6,711 nt of DNA from assembly GCA_009776385.1 (NCBI GenBank), contig WRFT01000105.1:1-6711 (forward strand), in the 5' to 3' direction. The stretch is from Clostridia bacterium (GTDB lineage Bacteria > Bacillota > Clostridia > Christensenellales > Aristaeellaceae). The notes under the pieces are model-generated. The model had not been told where the DNA came from and did not search any database. It saw nothing but the letters and a program-made list of their open reading frames with translations. Positions 5,310-6,711 of this stretch are shown one piece after another (within the stretch, counting starts at the first letter, position 1; every line of letters begins with the position of its first letter). A program made the position numbers and the translations under genes.

Positions 5310-6521
5310 ATGGTGACCGCCATGCTAACGCCGGCCCCAGGTAAGCCGAGCCCCCTTTATCAAGTGATGATCGACGATATCCTCACCCAAATCGACGAGG
5401 GTGAGTTTTCATTCAACCAGCCAATTTGCACCGAAAACAAACTGATGGAGAAACACGGCGTCAGCCGTATCACCGCGCGCCGGGCGATGACGGAGTTGGA
5501 AAACCGCGGCATTTTATACCGCAAGCGCGGCGTCGGCAGTTTTGTATCAAGAGATGTCTATCAACGAAAACAACCTCCCATCCATACCGTCAACAGCGCC
5601 TCAAGCAGTACTTCAAAATTATTCGCGTTTATTTTTCCGTTCAGTCTCCATCATTCCGGTTTAAAAGCCGCCTTTCAAGCGGCGAACACGGCGCTGCTGC
5701 GCGCCGGTTACGCGGCTTCTATTTACATTACGGAAGACGAAGCCAACACGCGAGGGCGAACCTTTTTAAACCAGCTCATCCGTTCCGATATCGCGGGAGT
5801 CGCTTATTACCCCAAGACCGCCGATATCCATTTAAATCTTCTGAACCATTTGATATTCCAGGGCAAGTCAGTGGTGCTGATCGACCTGCCCAGCCCCAGC
5901 CGTTACATCAGTTCGGTATCCAGCGATAATTACGGCGGCAGCGTGCAGCTAATGGAGTACCTGCTCGCTTTGGGGCACCGGCGCATCGCTTACGTAGCCG
6001 GCCTTTCCCCCGATGCCCGCCGTACGCTAGGCGACCGGTTGGACGGTTATGTTCTTTCGTTGCATCGTGCGGGGCTGACGGTGGACGCGGATTTGATTGT
6101 CACCGCGCTTACCGAAGATTTCCGGCGAGCCCCCGGCGCGGACGGTTCCCCCACGCAGGTGCACGCTACGGCACGCGCATTGCTTGCACAGGGTGTTACC
6201 GCCATACTGTGCGAACACGACCAACTGGCATATGAGCTAACCGTAGCCTGCCGCGAAATGCGCGTGCGCGTGCCCGAACAGTTAAGCATATGCGGTTTTG
6301 ACAATTCCGAATGGGCGGGCATGCTGCCCGGGGGCATTACCACGGTACAGCAAAATATGGAACAGGTCGGCCAGCATACCGCGTCGTTACTGCTGGAGGG
6401 CCTTCATGCGCCGCTATCGCAGGCGCGTCAAATTGTGGTGCCGACTCACCTTGTTACGGGCGCCACCACTTGTGCGATACCCGGCGCGAATACGGAACAA
6501 ACGGAAGAGATATCATTATGA
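5310..6521 (+). CDS. GntR-LacI chimeric transcriptional regulator, AraR-like
   Basis: The 403-residue protein combines two domains. Residues about 14-80 form a GntR-type winged helix: PLYQVMIDDIL, then TENKLMEKHGVSRITARRAM with the recognition helix at about 52-63, then GILYRKRGVGSFV as the wing. A Ser-rich linker at about 93-102 leads to a LacI/periplasmic-binding-type sensor domain. Its landmarks are SSDNYGGSVQLMEYLLALGHRRIAYVAG (204-231), GVTAILCEHDQLAYEL (295-310), and VPEQLSICGFDN...ITTVQQNMEQVG (321-354). This architecture is that of AraR, a cytoplasmic repressor released from DNA by a sugar. The start is uncertain. ATG at 5310 has no spaced SD. ATG at 5322 (399 residues) has GGTGA at 5312-5316, five bases upstream, and may be the true start. 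The gene is divergent from the transporter operon, so that operon is its likely target. The inducer is unknown. Confidence 0.92.
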   Translation: MVTAMLTPAPGKPSPLYQVMIDDILTQIDEGEFSFNQPICTENKLMEKHGVSRITARRAMTELENRGILYRKRGVGSFVSRDVYQRKQPPIHTVNSASSSTSKLFAFIFPFSLHHSGLKAAFQAANTALLRAGYAASIYITEDEANTRGRTFLNQLIRSDIAGVAYYPKTADIHLNLLNHLIFQGKSVVLIDLPSPSRYISSVSSDNYGGSVQLMEYLLALGHRRIAYVAGLSPDARRTLGDRLDGYVLSLHRAGLTVDADLIVTALTEDFRRAPGADGSPTQVHATARALLAQGVTAILCEHDQLAYELTVACREMRVRVPEQLSICGFDNSEWAGMLPGGITTVQQNMEQVGQHTASLLLEGLHAPLSQARQIVVPTHLVTGATTCAIPGANTEQTEEISL

Positions 6522-6711
6522 TTACCAACCAAGCGCTGCGCCAAACCCTGGTTAAATTAGAACGGATGGCTGCCATGCTCCACGAGCGCATCTTTGAGCA
6601 AGTGGACGAGGCGACGCTTTTAGGTTTCTGCCAAACATCCGAACCGCTTCACACGCCCCCTCAAAGCAAGGACTATAGTTTACCGCCACCCGATAACCAA
6701 TGGGGCGGCGA
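6518..6711 (+). CDS. Start of a gene coupled to the regulator; tentative GH38-like alpha-mannosidase N-terminus (truncated by window edge)
   Basis: The ATG overlaps the regulator stop as ATGA, a four-base overlap typical of translational coupling, with a weak GGAAGAG purine stretch at 6503-6509. Sixty-four full codons are visible before the window ends. The product starts MITNQALRQTLVKLERMAAM, an amphipathic helix, and ends with a Pro-rich stretch and NQWGG. It has no signal peptide or membrane segment, so it is probably cytoplasmic. In bacterial GH38 alpha-mannosidases an N-terminal helix like this is followed by a short segment ending in W-x-G-x-x-x-H-x-W-F. The visible part stops exactly at that WGG, so the match is suggestive only. 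Another glycosidase or an unrelated sugar enzyme remains possible. The existence of the gene is much surer than its function. Confidence 0.5.
   Translation, partial: MITNQALRQTLVKLERMAAMLHERIFEQVDEATLLGFCQTSEPLHTPPQSKDYSLPPPDNQWGG

Noticed and set aside
5426..5929. Plus-strand 167-codon frame inside the regulator gene
   Set aside because: It is an out-of-frame shadow of a well-supported GntR-LacI protein. Its composition is rich in Arg, Gln and Pro with no domain.

Overview
The window looks like part of a carbohydrate-uptake locus from a moderate-GC Bacillota, most likely a clostridial lineage. The evidence is purine-rich Shine-Dalgarno (SD) sequences of the AAGGAGG type, sigmaA-type promoters, CUT1 sugar ABC transporter genes with no dedicated ATPase in view, and a GntR-LacI chimeric regulator resembling AraR. 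No RNA gene, CRISPR array, insertion sequence, prophage gene or origin was recognised.

Layout, left to right. (1) 1-264 (-): N-terminal 88 residues of a sugar ABC permease that runs off the left edge, belonging to a first transporter. (2) 265-480: divergent intergenic region with small symmetric elements but no convincing promoter. (3) 481-1497 (+): a D-isomer-specific 2-hydroxyacid dehydrogenase with the catalytic Arg/Glu/His set. (4) 1498-1621: convergent gap holding a strong intrinsic terminator for the minus-strand operon. (5) 5079 down to 1622 (-): a three-gene operon encoding an LplB-type permease, an LplC-type permease and a DUF3502-type solute-binding protein. An intercistronic hairpin precedes the binding-protein gene. 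(6) 5080-5309: divergent control region with a near-consensus promoter on each strand and an exact 17-bp sequence present twice. Each copy contains a 16-bp near-palindrome resembling AraR operators. (7) 5310-6521 (+): the GntR-LacI transcription factor. (8) 6518-6711 (+): start of an ATGA-coupled gene, tentatively a GH38-like alpha-mannosidase, cut by the right edge.

How the parts may work together (inference): the regulator binds the two operators. One sits on the transcription start region of the transporter operon, so transport would be repressed until a sugar ligand binds the LacI-type domain. The enzyme co-transcribed with the regulator probably processes the imported sugar. The transporter would borrow a shared MsmX-like ATPase encoded elsewhere. 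The dehydrogenase lies between two transporter units and may act on a sugar-derived 2-hydroxy or 2-keto acid, but its substrate cannot be read from sequence.

I did not find a clearly unprecedented system. The most informative signal is the operator pair and its fit with the adjacent regulator.
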